From the NCBI GenBank assembly GCA_903834825.1, contig CAILKQ010000033.1, positions 1-41,980 on the forward strand: a stretch of DNA of 41,980 bases, in the 5' to 3' direction. The translations under genes and the position numbers were made by a program. This stretch comes from an uncultured bacterium. GTDB lineage: Bacteria > Bacteroidota > Bacteroidia > Chitinophagales > Chitinophagaceae. The notes below the pieces were generated by a model, which worked only from the letters and a program-made list of their open reading frames with translations, did not search any database and was not told the origin of the DNA. Position 1 is the stretch's first letter; every line of letters begins with the position of its first letter. Below are positions 1-8,432 of this stretch, piece by piece.

Positions 1-2
1 AG

Positions 3-413
3 GAAATCAAGGTTTGGGGAAACTGTGGCATGTGTAAGAAAGTCATTGAGACTGCTGCATTGAAAGCCGGTGCCTCCACTGCAAGCTGGAGCGAGGAAAC
101 CAAAATACTCAATGTTTCGTACAAGTCTAAAAAGACAGATGCCAAGTCCATTCAGGAGGCCGTTGCTGCTTCTGGTTATGATACGCAGGATGTAACTGCA
201 CCAACGGAGGTATACAATAAGCTCCACGGTTGCTGCCAATATGAAAGAAAAGCCACTTCAGTTGTGGCCAAAGACGGCGCAAAAAAAGAATGTTGTGACA
301 TGGAAAAATGTGACCACAAAATGGACTGTTGCAAGGACGGAAAATGTGAAAAAGACAAGGCTTGCTGCAAAGATGGAAAATGTGAGCAAGGCAAGGAATG
401 TTGTAAGAAATAA
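3..413 (+). CDS. HMA-domain metal-binding protein with cysteine-rich tail (5' truncated by window edge)
   Basis: The reading frame is open through the left edge of the window, so the ATG at 30 is internal. The visible protein starts inside an HMA (heavy-metal-associated) ferredoxin-like domain, with the metal-binding loop GNCGMC just before the track's first Met. After the HMA fold (about 70 residues) comes a tail of about 50 residues very rich in Cys and Lys, including CC pairs and two near-copies of CCKDGKCE. HMA domains bind soft metals such as Cu(I), Zn, Cd or Hg through CxxC. The tail looks metallothionein-like, so the protein may be a periplasmic or cytoplasmic metal chaperone or buffer. 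The gene precedes an RND heavy-metal efflux system and is separated from it by a terminator, which supports a role in metal resistance. The N-terminus, and so any signal peptide, lies outside the window. The metal cannot be told from the sequence. Confidence 0.85.
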   Translation, partial: EIKVWGNCGMCKKVIETAALKAGASTASWSEETKILNVSYKSKKTDAKSIQEAVAASGYDTQDVTAPTEVYNKLHGCCQYERKATSVVAKDGAKKECCDMEKCDHKMDCCKDGKCEKDKACCKDGKCEQGKECCKK

Positions 414-423
414 CCAATCATCA

Positions 424-451
424 AAGGGCCCTCAGTTTTCGGAGGGCCCTT
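424..451 (+). terminator. Rho-independent terminator after the HMA gene
   Basis: A perfect 10-bp stem, AAGGGCCCTC paired with GAGGGCCCTT, encloses an 8-nt loop and is followed by a short T-rich stretch. It starts 10 nt after the stop codon of the HMA gene and lies before the RND pump gene, so the pump probably has its own promoter or depends on read-through. Confidence 0.8.
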
Positions 452-512
452 ATTTCAACCCCCAAAATACAGCTGATTTTTAGGTACCCTTTCATAAAAA
501 AAATCAGAAATC

Positions 513-3500
513 ATGTTGAATGCAATCATCCGCTTTTCCATCAGGAACAAGCTCATCATAGGATTATTTACGCTAGGATGGATCATTTGGGGCTCCATAG
601 AGTTGTTCAAACTTCCTGTTGATGCACTCCCAGACATCACCTCTAATCAGGTTCAGGTCATTACAGTTTCACCTACCCTGGGTTCTCTTGAGGTAGAACG
701 ATTGATTACTTTCCCCATTGAGCAGGCATCGTCCAACATACCGGACATCAAGGAGATAAGGTCTATTTCAAGATTTGGTCTCTCCGTTGTGACGGTTGTA
801 TTTGATGATGACAAAGACATTTATTGGGCCAGGCAACAGGTGAGTGAGCGGATGCTGCTGGTCAGGGATGAGATTCCCAAAGAAGCGGGAACCCCCGAGC
901 TGGCGCCTGTCACCACAGGGCTGGGTGAAATTTACCAGTATATCGTTCGCCCCCAAAAAGGCTATGAAGATAAATTTGACCTCACTGAATTGCGCACCAT
1001 CCAGGACTGGATCATCCGGAGGCAATTGTTGGGTACTCCTGGTGTTGCTGATGTGAGCAGCTTTGGTGGAAAACTCAAGCAATACGAAGTAGCCATCGAT
1101 CCTGTGAAATTAAAAGGGGCAGGGGTAACATTTGACCAGGTATTCAATGCCATTCAGAACAACAACCAGAATTCAGGCGCTGCCTATATTGAAAAAGGGC
1201 CTTCACTTTTGTTTGTCAGGTCAGAGGGCCTCGTCAAATCAATTGAGGAAATCCAAAATATCTATGTGGCAAAATCTGCTGCAGGTACACCCATATACAT
1301 CAGGGATATTGCAGAAGCAAGGATTGGAAGCCCCGTCCGGTATGGAGCCCTTACCTACATGGACGAAGGCGAAGTTTCAGGGGCCGTGGTGCTCATGTTG
1401 AAAGGGGCAAATGCGGCAAAAGTGATTGGTCATATTGAGGACCGCATGAAACAAATTGAAAAGACCTTGCCAGAAGGGGTTGAAATCAATACTTTTCTCG
1501 ATCGCACCAAATTGGTCAACCGCACTTTAGGAACGGTGAAGACCAATTTGCTCGAAGGTGCGATGATTGTTTTGTTGATCCTGGTTTTTTTCCTTGGTAA
1601 CCTGAGGGCCGGGCTGATTGTGGCTTCAGTAATCCCACTGTCGATGCTGTTTGCCGTAGGCATGATGAATCTTTTTGGGGTGACTGGAAACCTGATGAGT
1701 TTGGGCGCACTTGATTTTGGATTGATTGTAGATGGTGCAGTGATTATTGTGGAGGCAGTGCTCCACCGGCTGCATTCCAACAAGCACATGGGCTTGCACC
1801 TTCGCCAGGGCCAGATGGACCAAACCGTTGAACAATCCGCAGGAAGAATGATGGGGGCTGCAGTGTTTGGACAAATCATCATCCTGATCGTTTATATCCC
1901 CATCCTAAGCCTCACTGGTATAGAGGGCAAGATGTTCAAACCCATGGCGCAAACCGTTGCTTTTGCGCTTGTAGGCGCCTTTATTCTCTCCCTCACCTAT
2001 GTGCCCATGATGACAAGCCTTGTATTGAGTAAAAAACTCAACCATCATGATAATATTTCGGATCGGATGATGTTGAAACTTCAGGGAGGATTCCAAAAAG
2101 TCCTGTCGCGGTTGTTGCAACATCCCAAGAAGGTCATTCTTGCCGCGCTGGCATTATTGGTCTTGTCTTTTTTTGTTGCCAGCACGCTTGGGGGAGAATT
2201 TATTCCAGAACTGGAAGAGGGCGACTTTGCCATTGAAGCAAGGCTGATGACAGGAAGCTCATTGGAAGAGACCATTGATGCCACCACCAAGGCCGTTCAT
2301 GAATTGAAAAAGTTTCCTGAAGTGCAGAAAGTGGTCACCAGGATTGGTGCCAGTGAAATACCCACTGATCCGATGCCCATTGAAATGACCGATATCATTG
2401 TCAACCTGAAGCCCAAAAACGAATGGACCAGTGCAACAACTTATGATGAACTGGCCAACAAAATGAGTGCAGCCATAGGCAAAGTACCAGGTCTCACCGG
2501 TGGCTTTCAATACCCCGTTCAGATGCGTTTCAATGAACTGATCGCGGGTGCAAAACAGGATGTGGTATGCAAGATTTTTGGCGAAGACCTGGATACCCTT
2601 GCTTTTTATGCCGCACAATACGAAGAGGTCATTCACAAGGTAGAGGGTGCCAAAGATGTGTATACTGAAAGAGTGAACGGATTGCCACAGATTGTTATCA
2701 AATACAAGCCTGCGGCAATCGCTGCCTACGGGCTCAGTATTGCTGCCGTAAACCGGGTGCTCAAGGCTTCTTTTGCAGGTGAAGCTGCCGGTCAGGTCTA
2801 TGAAAATGAAAGGCGTTTTGACCTTGTCTTGCGCTTGAAAGAAAACAGGCGAAATGATTTGACAGACATCAAAACACTCACGATCACCAATCCTGATGGA
2901 ATTGCTGTCCCCCTTGATCAGGTAGCAGCAATTGGCATTGAGGAAGGTCCGAACCAGGTTCAGCGGGAAGATGCCAAGCGAAGAATAACAGTGGCATTCA
3001 ACGTCAGGGACAGGGATGTGGAATCTGTTGTTAAGGAAGTCCAATCCAAGGCAGAGAAAACCATTGCATTGCCCGCAGGATATTATGTGAAATATGGTGG
3101 GCAGTTTGAAAACCTGGTAGAGGCGAAAGAGCGCTTGATGATCGCTGTTCCGATTGCCTTGTTGTTGATCCTGCTGATCCTTTATTTTTCTTTTGGCTCC
3201 CTTCGCTACGGATTGTTGATCTATACGGCCATTCCGCTTTCAGCCATCGGAGGCATTTTGTTGCTGTGGATGCGTGACATGCCCTTCAGCATCTCAGCAG
3301 GAGTAGGGTTCATCGCGCTTTTTGGCGTCGCCGTTTTGAATGGCATTGTATTGATCAATGAGTTCAACAGATTAAAGAATGAAACCCAATTGGATATGCG
3401 TGACTTGGTTTTAAAAGGAACAACCACAAGGCTCAGGCCTGTATTGATGACTGCTGCTGTTGCGTCATTGGGATTTCTGCCCATGGCATTGAGTACAAGC

Positions 3501-4901
3501 TCTGGAGCAGAGGTCCAGCGGCCATTGGCTACAGTGGTGATTGGCGGATTGATTTCAGCCACCTTGCTTACATTATTTGTTTTGCCCGTGCTCTATGTTT
3601 GGGTTGAAAAAAGAAAAGGCTCCATCAAGGAGCCAGCCCTTTCTTTGCTCCTTGGATTCTTGTCTCTAACGGCAAGCAGCCAGACAATTGGATTGGCATT
3701 GAATGGGCATGTTCCCAATGCAGGACCTTCAGCTTCTTTGCCACTTGACTCCATCATCACAATGGCAGACAGGAATGCACTATCCCTCAAAATGGCTCAA
3801 AAACAGGTTGAATATTATGCTGGGTTAAAGAAAAAATCAGCCGAGATTCCCAAAACTTCTTTTGGCGCAGAATATGGTAACATCAACAGTGCAGCAAATG
3901 ACACCCGATTTTTTCTGAACCAGCAGTTCCAATTGCCAAAGGTCTATGCAAGACAAAAAGAAGCATACCAAAGGTCAGAGGGGCTGCAGGAAGCCAGGAG
4001 ATTTCTTGAAAAAGCGGAGCTTCATCATACCATCAGGCAACTCTGTTTCAGGATCATGGACCTTGACCGAAGGGATGAAATTTTATACAGGTTTCTGAGG
4101 GTTTTTTCCGAGTGGCAGGAAAAAGCAGCCGTTCAGCAAAAAGCTGGTGACATCAATGCCGCAACTTTGAATGCCATTGCGTTGCAATCCAAGCAATATC
4201 TCTTCCAGAAAAAACAGCTGGAAGCAGACCGGTATGCATTGATACAGGAGTTGAATGGGATGATCATGTCGGGTAACAATTTTACACCATCATTAGACAA
4301 TGCGGTCGATAAAAATATCCCTGCACTCATCGCCTCATTTGAATCCCATCCTTCCATCCAAATGGCTGAAGCAGCGGTCAAGGAACAGGTTGCACAAACA
4401 GCATTGGAGAAGAACAGGCTTGCCCCCGATTTCAACCTGGGCTACAGCAATCTTTCTATTACAGGATGGCAAACACCAGACGGGATTTCGCAAAAGTATT
4501 ATGCACCTTCCTATCGGTTTGGCATTGTTCAGGCGGGGGTTTCCATTCCTGTTTTCAATGGTGCTGCCAAGGCCAAAATCAATGCCGCCAAAATCAAAGA
4601 AGAGATTGCTGCCATGCAAAAGCAACAGCAGCTTGAAAACCTGAACAGAAGATTGGCAGATGTGGTTTCACGGTTCAATGCAGCCAAAGAAGCCTATGAA
4701 TACTATGTTTCAGAGGGGTTGCGGTTGTCGGCGGACAACTGGAACCAGGCCAAAAAAAGACTGGAGCTTGGCGATATCTCCTATGCAGAATACAGCCTCT
4801 TGCAGTCGCAGCATTTACAAGTATTGATCGCTCACGCTGAGACCATTCATCAATTGCAAATGGCATCTGCATCGTTTCAATTTCTAACAGAAAAAAAATA
4901 A
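513..4901 (+). CDS. CusA/CzcA-family heavy-metal RND efflux pump fused to a C-terminal TolC-like outer-membrane factor
   Basis: Residues 1 to about 1035 form a full-length HME-type RND transporter. The N-terminus reads LNAIIRFSIRNKLI, and transmembrane helix 4 carries the family signature DFGLIVDGA at about 401-409, with the acidic residues that relay protons. Large periplasmic loops lie between the two helix sets. After the last RND helix (ending near VLPVLYVWVEKRKG) a hydrophobic stretch resembling a signal peptide (PALSLLLGFLSLTASSQ) leads into about 400 residues of helical TolC/CusC-like outer-membrane factor. CzcA/CusA proteins alone are about 1040 residues, so the 1462-residue length agrees with the fusion; similar fusions are known in Bacteroidota. 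The adaptor gene follows after 3 nt. The complex would expel divalent or monovalent metal ions from cytoplasm or periplasm, and substrate identity is not readable. The start is the first ATG after the upstream terminator. Confidence 0.95.
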   Translation: MLNAIIRFSIRNKLIIGLFTLGWIIWGSIELFKLPVDALPDITSNQVQVITVSPTLGSLEVERLITFPIEQASSNIPDIKEIRSISRFGLSVVTVVFDDDKDIYWARQQVSERMLLVRDEIPKEAGTPELAPVTTGLGEIYQYIVRPQKGYEDKFDLTELRTIQDWIIRRQLLGTPGVADVSSFGGKLKQYEVAIDPVKLKGAGVTFDQVFNAIQNNNQNSGAAYIEKGPSLLFVRSEGLVKSIEEIQNIYVAKSAAGTPIYIRDIAEARIGSPVRYGALTYMDEGEVSGAVVLMLKGANAAKVIGHIEDRMKQIEKTLPEGVEINTFLDRTKLVNRTLGTVKTNLLEGAMIVLLILVFFLGNLRAGLIVASVIPLSMLFAVGMMNLFGVTGNLMSLGALDFGLIVDGAVIIVEAVLHRLHSNKHMGLHLRQGQMDQTVEQSAGRMMGAAVFGQIIILIVYIPILSLTGIEGKMFKPMAQTVAFALVGAFILSLTYVPMMTSLVLSKKLNHHDNISDRMMLKLQGGFQKVLSRLLQHPKKVILAALALLVLSFFVASTLGGEFIPELEEGDFAIEARLMTGSSLEETIDATTKAVHELKKFPEVQKVVTRIGASEIPTDPMPIEMTDIIVNLKPKNEWTSATTYDELANKMSAAIGKVPGLTGGFQYPVQMRFNELIAGAKQDVVCKIFGEDLDTLAFYAAQYEEVIHKVEGAKDVYTERVNGLPQIVIKYKPAAIAAYGLSIAAVNRVLKASFAGEAAGQVYENERRFDLVLRLKENRRNDLTDIKTLTITNPDGIAVPLDQVAAIGIEEGPNQVQREDAKRRITVAFNVRDRDVESVVKEVQSKAEKTIALPAGYYVKYGGQFENLVEAKERLMIAVPIALLLILLILYFSFGSLRYGLLIYTAIPLSAIGGILLLWMRDMPFSISAGVGFIALFGVAVLNGIVLINEFNRLKNETQLDMRDLVLKGTTTRLRPVLMTAAVASLGFLPMALSTSSGAEVQRPLATVVIGGLISATLLTLFVLPVLYVWVEKRKGSIKEPALSLLLGFLSLTASSQTIGLALNGHVPNAGPSASLPLDSIITMADRNALSLKMAQKQVEYYAGLKKKSAEIPKTSFGAEYGNINSAANDTRFFLNQQFQLPKVYARQKEAYQRSEGLQEARRFLEKAELHHTIRQLCFRIMDLDRRDEILYRFLRVFSEWQEKAAVQQKAGDINAATLNAIALQSKQYLFQKKQLEADRYALIQELNGMIMSGNNFTPSLDNAVDKNIPALIASFESHPSIQMAEAAVKEQVAQTALEKNRLAPDFNLGYSNLSITGWQTPDGISQKYYAPSYRFGIVQAGVSIPVFNGAAKAKINAAKIKEEIAAMQKQQQLENLNRRLADVVSRFNAAKEAYEYYVSEGLRLSADNWNQAKKRLELGDISYAEYSLLQSQHLQVLIAHAETIHQLQMASASFQFLTEKK

Positions 4902-4904
4902 TTC

Positions 4905-6041
4905 ATGAGATATTCAATGTATTTATTCACCCTCGTTTGCTTGTTCATCCAAAGTTGTTCAGGAAGTAAAACCGTGCCTGCCGAAGAAGCAGCTGTTGAA
5001 GAAACCAATGAAATCAACCTTACCCAAGACCAATTGAAGGCACTTGGTCTTCAATATGGAGATCCTGTTAAAACCCGCATGAGCAGCATCATTACGGTGC
5101 AGGGTAAAATTGACCTTCCCCCACAGAACCTCATCTCTGTCAACTTTCCATTGGGTGGATACCTGAGGAGTACAAAACTCATTCCCGGCATGCACGTATC
5201 AAAAGGTGAGGTGATCGCTATCATGGAAGATCAGGCCATTGTTGAGCTGCAACAGGACTATCTTTCTGCTGCTGCACGGCATGAATTGGCAGGACTTGAA
5301 CTCGAAAGGCAAAAAGCTCTGGGCGAGGCAAGTGCAGGAACTTCAAGGGCCCTGCAGCAGGCCCAGGCAGAGCAAAAGCTACAGGCTGTAGCGGTAAGGT
5401 CTTTGCAGGAAAAACTGAAGTTGATTGGCATTGATGCAAACGCATTGAATGAATCCAACATCTCTGGTCAGGTGTCTATTCGGTCAACCATCAATGGATA
5501 TGTGTCCAAGGTCAATGTGAATACGGGCAAATATGTGCAGCCCACTGAAACCATGTTTGAGTTGATTGATCCTGAAGATATTCATGTGGCCCTTACCCTT
5601 TTTGAAAAGGATCTTCCTTATGTACAGAAAGGAAACCAGGTCAGTATTCATTTCATGGATGATCCGGAGAAGACCTATGCTGCAGAAGTGATCCTGGTCA
5701 ACAAGGGCCTTGATGATGATAGGACGGCCACTGCACATTGTCATTTTAAAGTGCACCCCAAAAACCTTTTACCGGGTATGTTTGTGGAAGGTGAATTGTC
5801 TGTAACCAGCAAGATGGTGGATGCTATTCCTGATGAGGCTGTAGTAAGACTTGGCAACAAGCAATATATTTTTGTCAGGAAATCCGACAATGTGGTTGAA
5901 ATGAAACCAGTGGTTACCGGACTTTCCAAAGATGGAAGAACAGCATTGACCAGCGGCAATGAAGGCCTCCCTGCCGGATCCATTGTGTTGAACAATGCCT
6001 ACAAATTGATGGGGATTCTTAAAAACAGCGGGGAGGAATAG
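4905..6041 (+). CDS. RND efflux periplasmic adaptor subunit (CusB/CzcB-like membrane fusion protein), lipoprotein
   Basis: The N-terminus is a lipoprotein signal with lipobox IQSC (acylated Cys18), placing the protein on the periplasmic side of a membrane. A biotinyl-lipoyl-like half motif (PGMHVSKGEVIAIMEDQAIVELQ) leads into an Ala/Gln/Leu-rich alpha-helical hairpin at about 110-180. The second lipoyl half (ISGQVSIRSTINGYVSKVNVNTGKYV), a beta-barrel and a membrane-proximal domain (about 290-378) follow. This is the standard domain order of membrane fusion proteins that join the RND pump to the outer-membrane channel. The gene starts 3 nt after the pump stop codon, so the two are co-transcribed. 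The N-terminal metal-binding Met cluster of CusB is not evident, so the metal handled is unknown. Confidence 0.92.
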   Translation: MRYSMYLFTLVCLFIQSCSGSKTVPAEEAAVEETNEINLTQDQLKALGLQYGDPVKTRMSSIITVQGKIDLPPQNLISVNFPLGGYLRSTKLIPGMHVSKGEVIAIMEDQAIVELQQDYLSAAARHELAGLELERQKALGEASAGTSRALQQAQAEQKLQAVAVRSLQEKLKLIGIDANALNESNISGQVSIRSTINGYVSKVNVNTGKYVQPTETMFELIDPEDIHVALTLFEKDLPYVQKGNQVSIHFMDDPEKTYAAEVILVNKGLDDDRTATAHCHFKVHPKNLLPGMFVEGELSVTSKMVDAIPDEAVVRLGNKQYIFVRKSDNVVEMKPVVTGLSKDGRTALTSGNEGLPAGSIVLNNAYKLMGILKNSGEE

Positions 6042-6043
6042 TT

Positions 6044-6361
6044 CTAGTCTTTGTAGTCTTCCCTCACAGGACTGAATACATCAATCAATACACAGTCTGT
6101 ATGGGCTGTGGCAGAGTGGGGCGTGTTGGAGGGAATGACCTTCACCACACCAGGCTCAAGCATTATCGTTTCATCACCGATTTGCATTTCCATTTTCCCT
6201 TCCAGCATTAGGGTGATTTGTTCATGGGGATGATGGTGTGCAGGAAGTTTGCTGCCTGCCTGGATGGTCACCCATCCTAATGTTGTGCTGTCGCCATGAA
6301 CATATTGGCCGATAATACCTTCTGTGATCAATTTCTTTTTTACTTCGCTGATCTTTGGCAT
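6044..6361 (-). CDS. Small single-domain cupin protein
   Basis: This 105-residue protein is a single cupin barrel. The first motif is PAHHHPHEQITLMLEGKME (His ligands plus Glu) and the second is IPSNTPHSATA with the final His, so a mononuclear metal site is likely. It starts 12 nt after the stop of the permuted ATP-grasp-like gene and is the last gene of the minus-strand amidoligase operon, so it may modify or bind that operon's product; alternatively it is a general small-molecule sensor or isomerase. It is convergent with the efflux adaptor gene, with only 2 nt between stop codons. The exact reaction cannot be predicted from a single cupin domain. Confidence 0.85.
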   Translation of the reverse strand: MPKISEVKKKLITEGIIGQYVHGDSTTLGWVTIQAGSKLPAHHHPHEQITLMLEGKMEMQIGDETIMLEPGVVKVIPSNTPHSATAHTDCVLIDVFSPVREDYKD

Positions 6362-6373
6362 GCTGTTGATTTT

Positions 6374-7567
6374 TTATTGTTCAAAATAGGCAACGGATCC
6401 ACCGACCCAGTCTTTGTCTTTGTTGTACCGAACACCTATCATTTTCCCTTTGCTGAGCCTGCCCAGGTTGGTGGCCAGGATAGGTCTTTCCTTTCCTTCT
6501 TCCCAGATATACATCAGCCTGATTTCTGCCTTTGCAGGTTCATTGGGCGTTTGGATGCAGGAAGCATACTTTACTTTTCGTTGGAGAATCCAGTGTTCAG
6601 GTTGCTGGATGGCCCCAATGTCTTCTTTGGTTACATCAATGACCACGCCTTGTCCGGCAAATGAAAACAAGGGCTTCAGAACAAAATTGTGGAGATCTTC
6701 GGGAATGCTTTCCATCTCATTGAGGAAAAAAGTTTCCGGGATGAATGGGTGGCGAAGAAAAGGCAGGGTGAATTTTGAAATCCTGTAAAACCAGTGGGGG
6801 TGAGGCACCCACTCTACATCAAGGTCTGACTTAAGGTCCACAACCGGCCCAAGGGAATCCTTTACAGCATTCATTTCATCTGCAATGATCCTGTTGTAGA
6901 TTCTTTTGATCCTTGTTTTAACCCCATTGTTGTCATAGTACAATGCTCTTCCTTCCTTTATCAATGCTGTGATGCAAACAGGTGAAATACCCAGGTAGTC
7001 TTCTGTACAATAAAAATCAATCCTTGTTTTTTGTTGATGGGGTTTTATTTCAAGCAGAATCACTTCTTCCGGCATGTGTTCACCAAGGATTACCCGTTTG
7101 AGCAATGCTATATAGCTTGATTTGTTCAATCCGTTGAAGTAGTGGGAAAATCCATCAGGAATCTTGAAATGTCTTTCCAATACCTCAGGATAATAGGCCT
7201 GCATGCCAAACAGGGTGGGGAAGCCCTGCATCTCAATGAGTGCTGGGGAAAAACCACCCGTTTCGTTTTCGCAGATGCCAAAATCAAATGCAATAAAATG
7301 GGATATCTTGTTTTGCCCTTGAACCATCTCTTCGGCAGGAATGGCCCTTTGGGTGATTGCATTGAAATCAGGATGGATGATGAAATCGATGATCGATTCA
7401 CAGGTTTGGATCATCTCTTGCCCAAGCTTTCGGTCAATGAATACAGGGGTCTCTGCAATCCGAAAATCAATGGCACCAGGGTGTACACTGTTCAGATCCA
7501 GGAGAAAATTTTCATATTTCTCCTGGCTGAATGATGCGTTGAATTGTTCCCTGATTGATTGGATCAT
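6374..7567 (-). CDS. Glutathionylspermidine-synthase-like / circularly permuted ATP-grasp-like protein
   Basis: The ORF track starts at 7642, but that would overlap the upstream amidotransferase gene by 53 nt; the ATG at 7567 (MIQSIREQF) fits better and gives 397 residues. The protein has a pre-ATP-grasp-like N-terminal half (DFGICENETGGFSPALIEMQ), a central stretch with RIKRIYNRII, and a C-terminal part with NFVLKPLFSFAGQGV, WILQRKV and a closing ILATNLGRLSKGKMIGVRYN. The lysine/glycine-rich loop, the QRKV strand and the late Arg-rich segment resemble glutathionylspermidine synthase and other permuted ATP-grasp amide ligases, which join a carboxylate to an amine through an acyl phosphate. 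This is family-level reading by eye and is less certain than the neighbours. The start lies 22 nt after the preceding stop codon, inside the same operon. Confidence 0.65.
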   Translation of the reverse strand: MIQSIREQFNASFSQEKYENFLLDLNSVHPGAIDFRIAETPVFIDRKLGQEMIQTCESIIDFIIHPDFNAITQRAIPAEEMVQGQNKISHFIAFDFGICENETGGFSPALIEMQGFPTLFGMQAYYPEVLERHFKIPDGFSHYFNGLNKSSYIALLKRVILGEHMPEEVILLEIKPHQQKTRIDFYCTEDYLGISPVCITALIKEGRALYYDNNGVKTRIKRIYNRIIADEMNAVKDSLGPVVDLKSDLDVEWVPHPHWFYRISKFTLPFLRHPFIPETFFLNEMESIPEDLHNFVLKPLFSFAGQGVVIDVTKEDIGAIQQPEHWILQRKVKYASCIQTPNEPAKAEIRLMYIWEEGKERPILATNLGRLSKGKMIGVRYNKDKDWVGGSVAYFEQ

Positions 7568-7589
7568 CTCCTGTGTTGTATGAAAGGGT

Positions 7590-8414
7590 TTAAGGGTTGT
7601 TGATCTTGGCAATGGCCTGCACAATAAAATTGGGCAAGACATGGCTGTTGGTCATGCTGATTTTTTCAGGATCATTGAGTTGCTCAATCATGGACTCCCA
7701 TTTTTCCTGGCCATGGTTTTCAATCACAGTTTTTTTCTTGTCATCCCGCTTCAAATACATGCTCATTCCCTGGGCATCGGCCTCAGGATGAAACTGTGTT
7801 CCCACCATATAGGCATTAAACCGAATGGCCATGATGGCCCTTTCCAGGGCTACATGGGGCCTCTCTTTCTCAATGCAAAGCAATTCAGCACCAATATCCT
7901 GCATCCGATCCAGTTGGGGCTGGATGACCTGGAAGTCGCGGCTGTCCACAACATAAAAGGGATTGCTAAGTCCTTTGAAAACTGGTTCATCTAATCCAGC
8001 TTCCAATCTGTGCAAGGGGAAGACACCAAATGCAGTAGACTTGCGTTTGGTTACATGGCCCAATCCAAAATAACGGCAGGCCAGTTGGTAAGAGTGGCAG
8101 ATGAAAAATGCATATTTTTTGTTGATGTTGTTGGCCGTATTGTTCCATGCAACCAGATCTGAGAGCCATTTGAAATAGGCATTGTCCCAAACCATTCCTT
8201 CACTTTCCAATGGACTTCCCGGCCCGCCGGAAGACAGGTAGATGTCAAATTCCAAAGAGGGCAATTCCTGCTTGCAGCGTACCTCAAATTCCTCCCATTC
8301 AAGTGCTTGGTTATAGTCTATGTTCATGCGCACCAACATTTCCCTGATGCACCGCATTCCCTCATTCTGTTGGCCATCGTAAAGGTCCAATATGGCAATT
8401 TTGATCTTCTTCAT
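7590..8414 (-). CDS. Class I glutamine amidotransferase-like protein
   Basis: The protein (274 residues) has the flavodoxin-like class I amidotransferase fold: an oxyanion strand YLSSGGPGSPLE, the nucleophile elbow FFICHSYQ with Cys106, and the His/Glu pair GTQFHPEAD (His209, Glu211). The triad is therefore complete and glutamine hydrolysis or gamma-glutamyl cleavage is plausible. The elbow differs from the usual G-x-C-x-G-x-Q: the flanking glycines are Phe and Ser. About 60 residues after the catalytic His extend past the usual domain end. It sits between two ligase genes with gaps of 18 and 22 nt, suggesting it supplies ammonia to, or trims gamma-glutamyl groups from, a product made by the same operon. 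PuuD-like hydrolases are an alternative comparison. Confidence 0.88.
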   Translation of the reverse strand: MKKIKIAILDLYDGQQNEGMRCIREMLVRMNIDYNQALEWEEFEVRCKQELPSLEFDIYLSSGGPGSPLESEGMVWDNAYFKWLSDLVAWNNTANNINKKYAFFICHSYQLACRYFGLGHVTKRKSTAFGVFPLHRLEAGLDEPVFKGLSNPFYVVDSRDFQVIQPQLDRMQDIGAELLCIEKERPHVALERAIMAIRFNAYMVGTQFHPEADAQGMSMYLKRDDKKKTVIENHGQEKWESMIEQLNDPEKISMTNSHVLPNFIVQAIAKINNP

Positions 8415-8432
8415 TTCGCCAGCAAAGGTACA

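Noticed and set aside
2259-3044. Minus-strand ORF of 261 residues
   Set aside because: Shadow of the RND pump gene; composition is like a reversed coding strand and no domain is seen.
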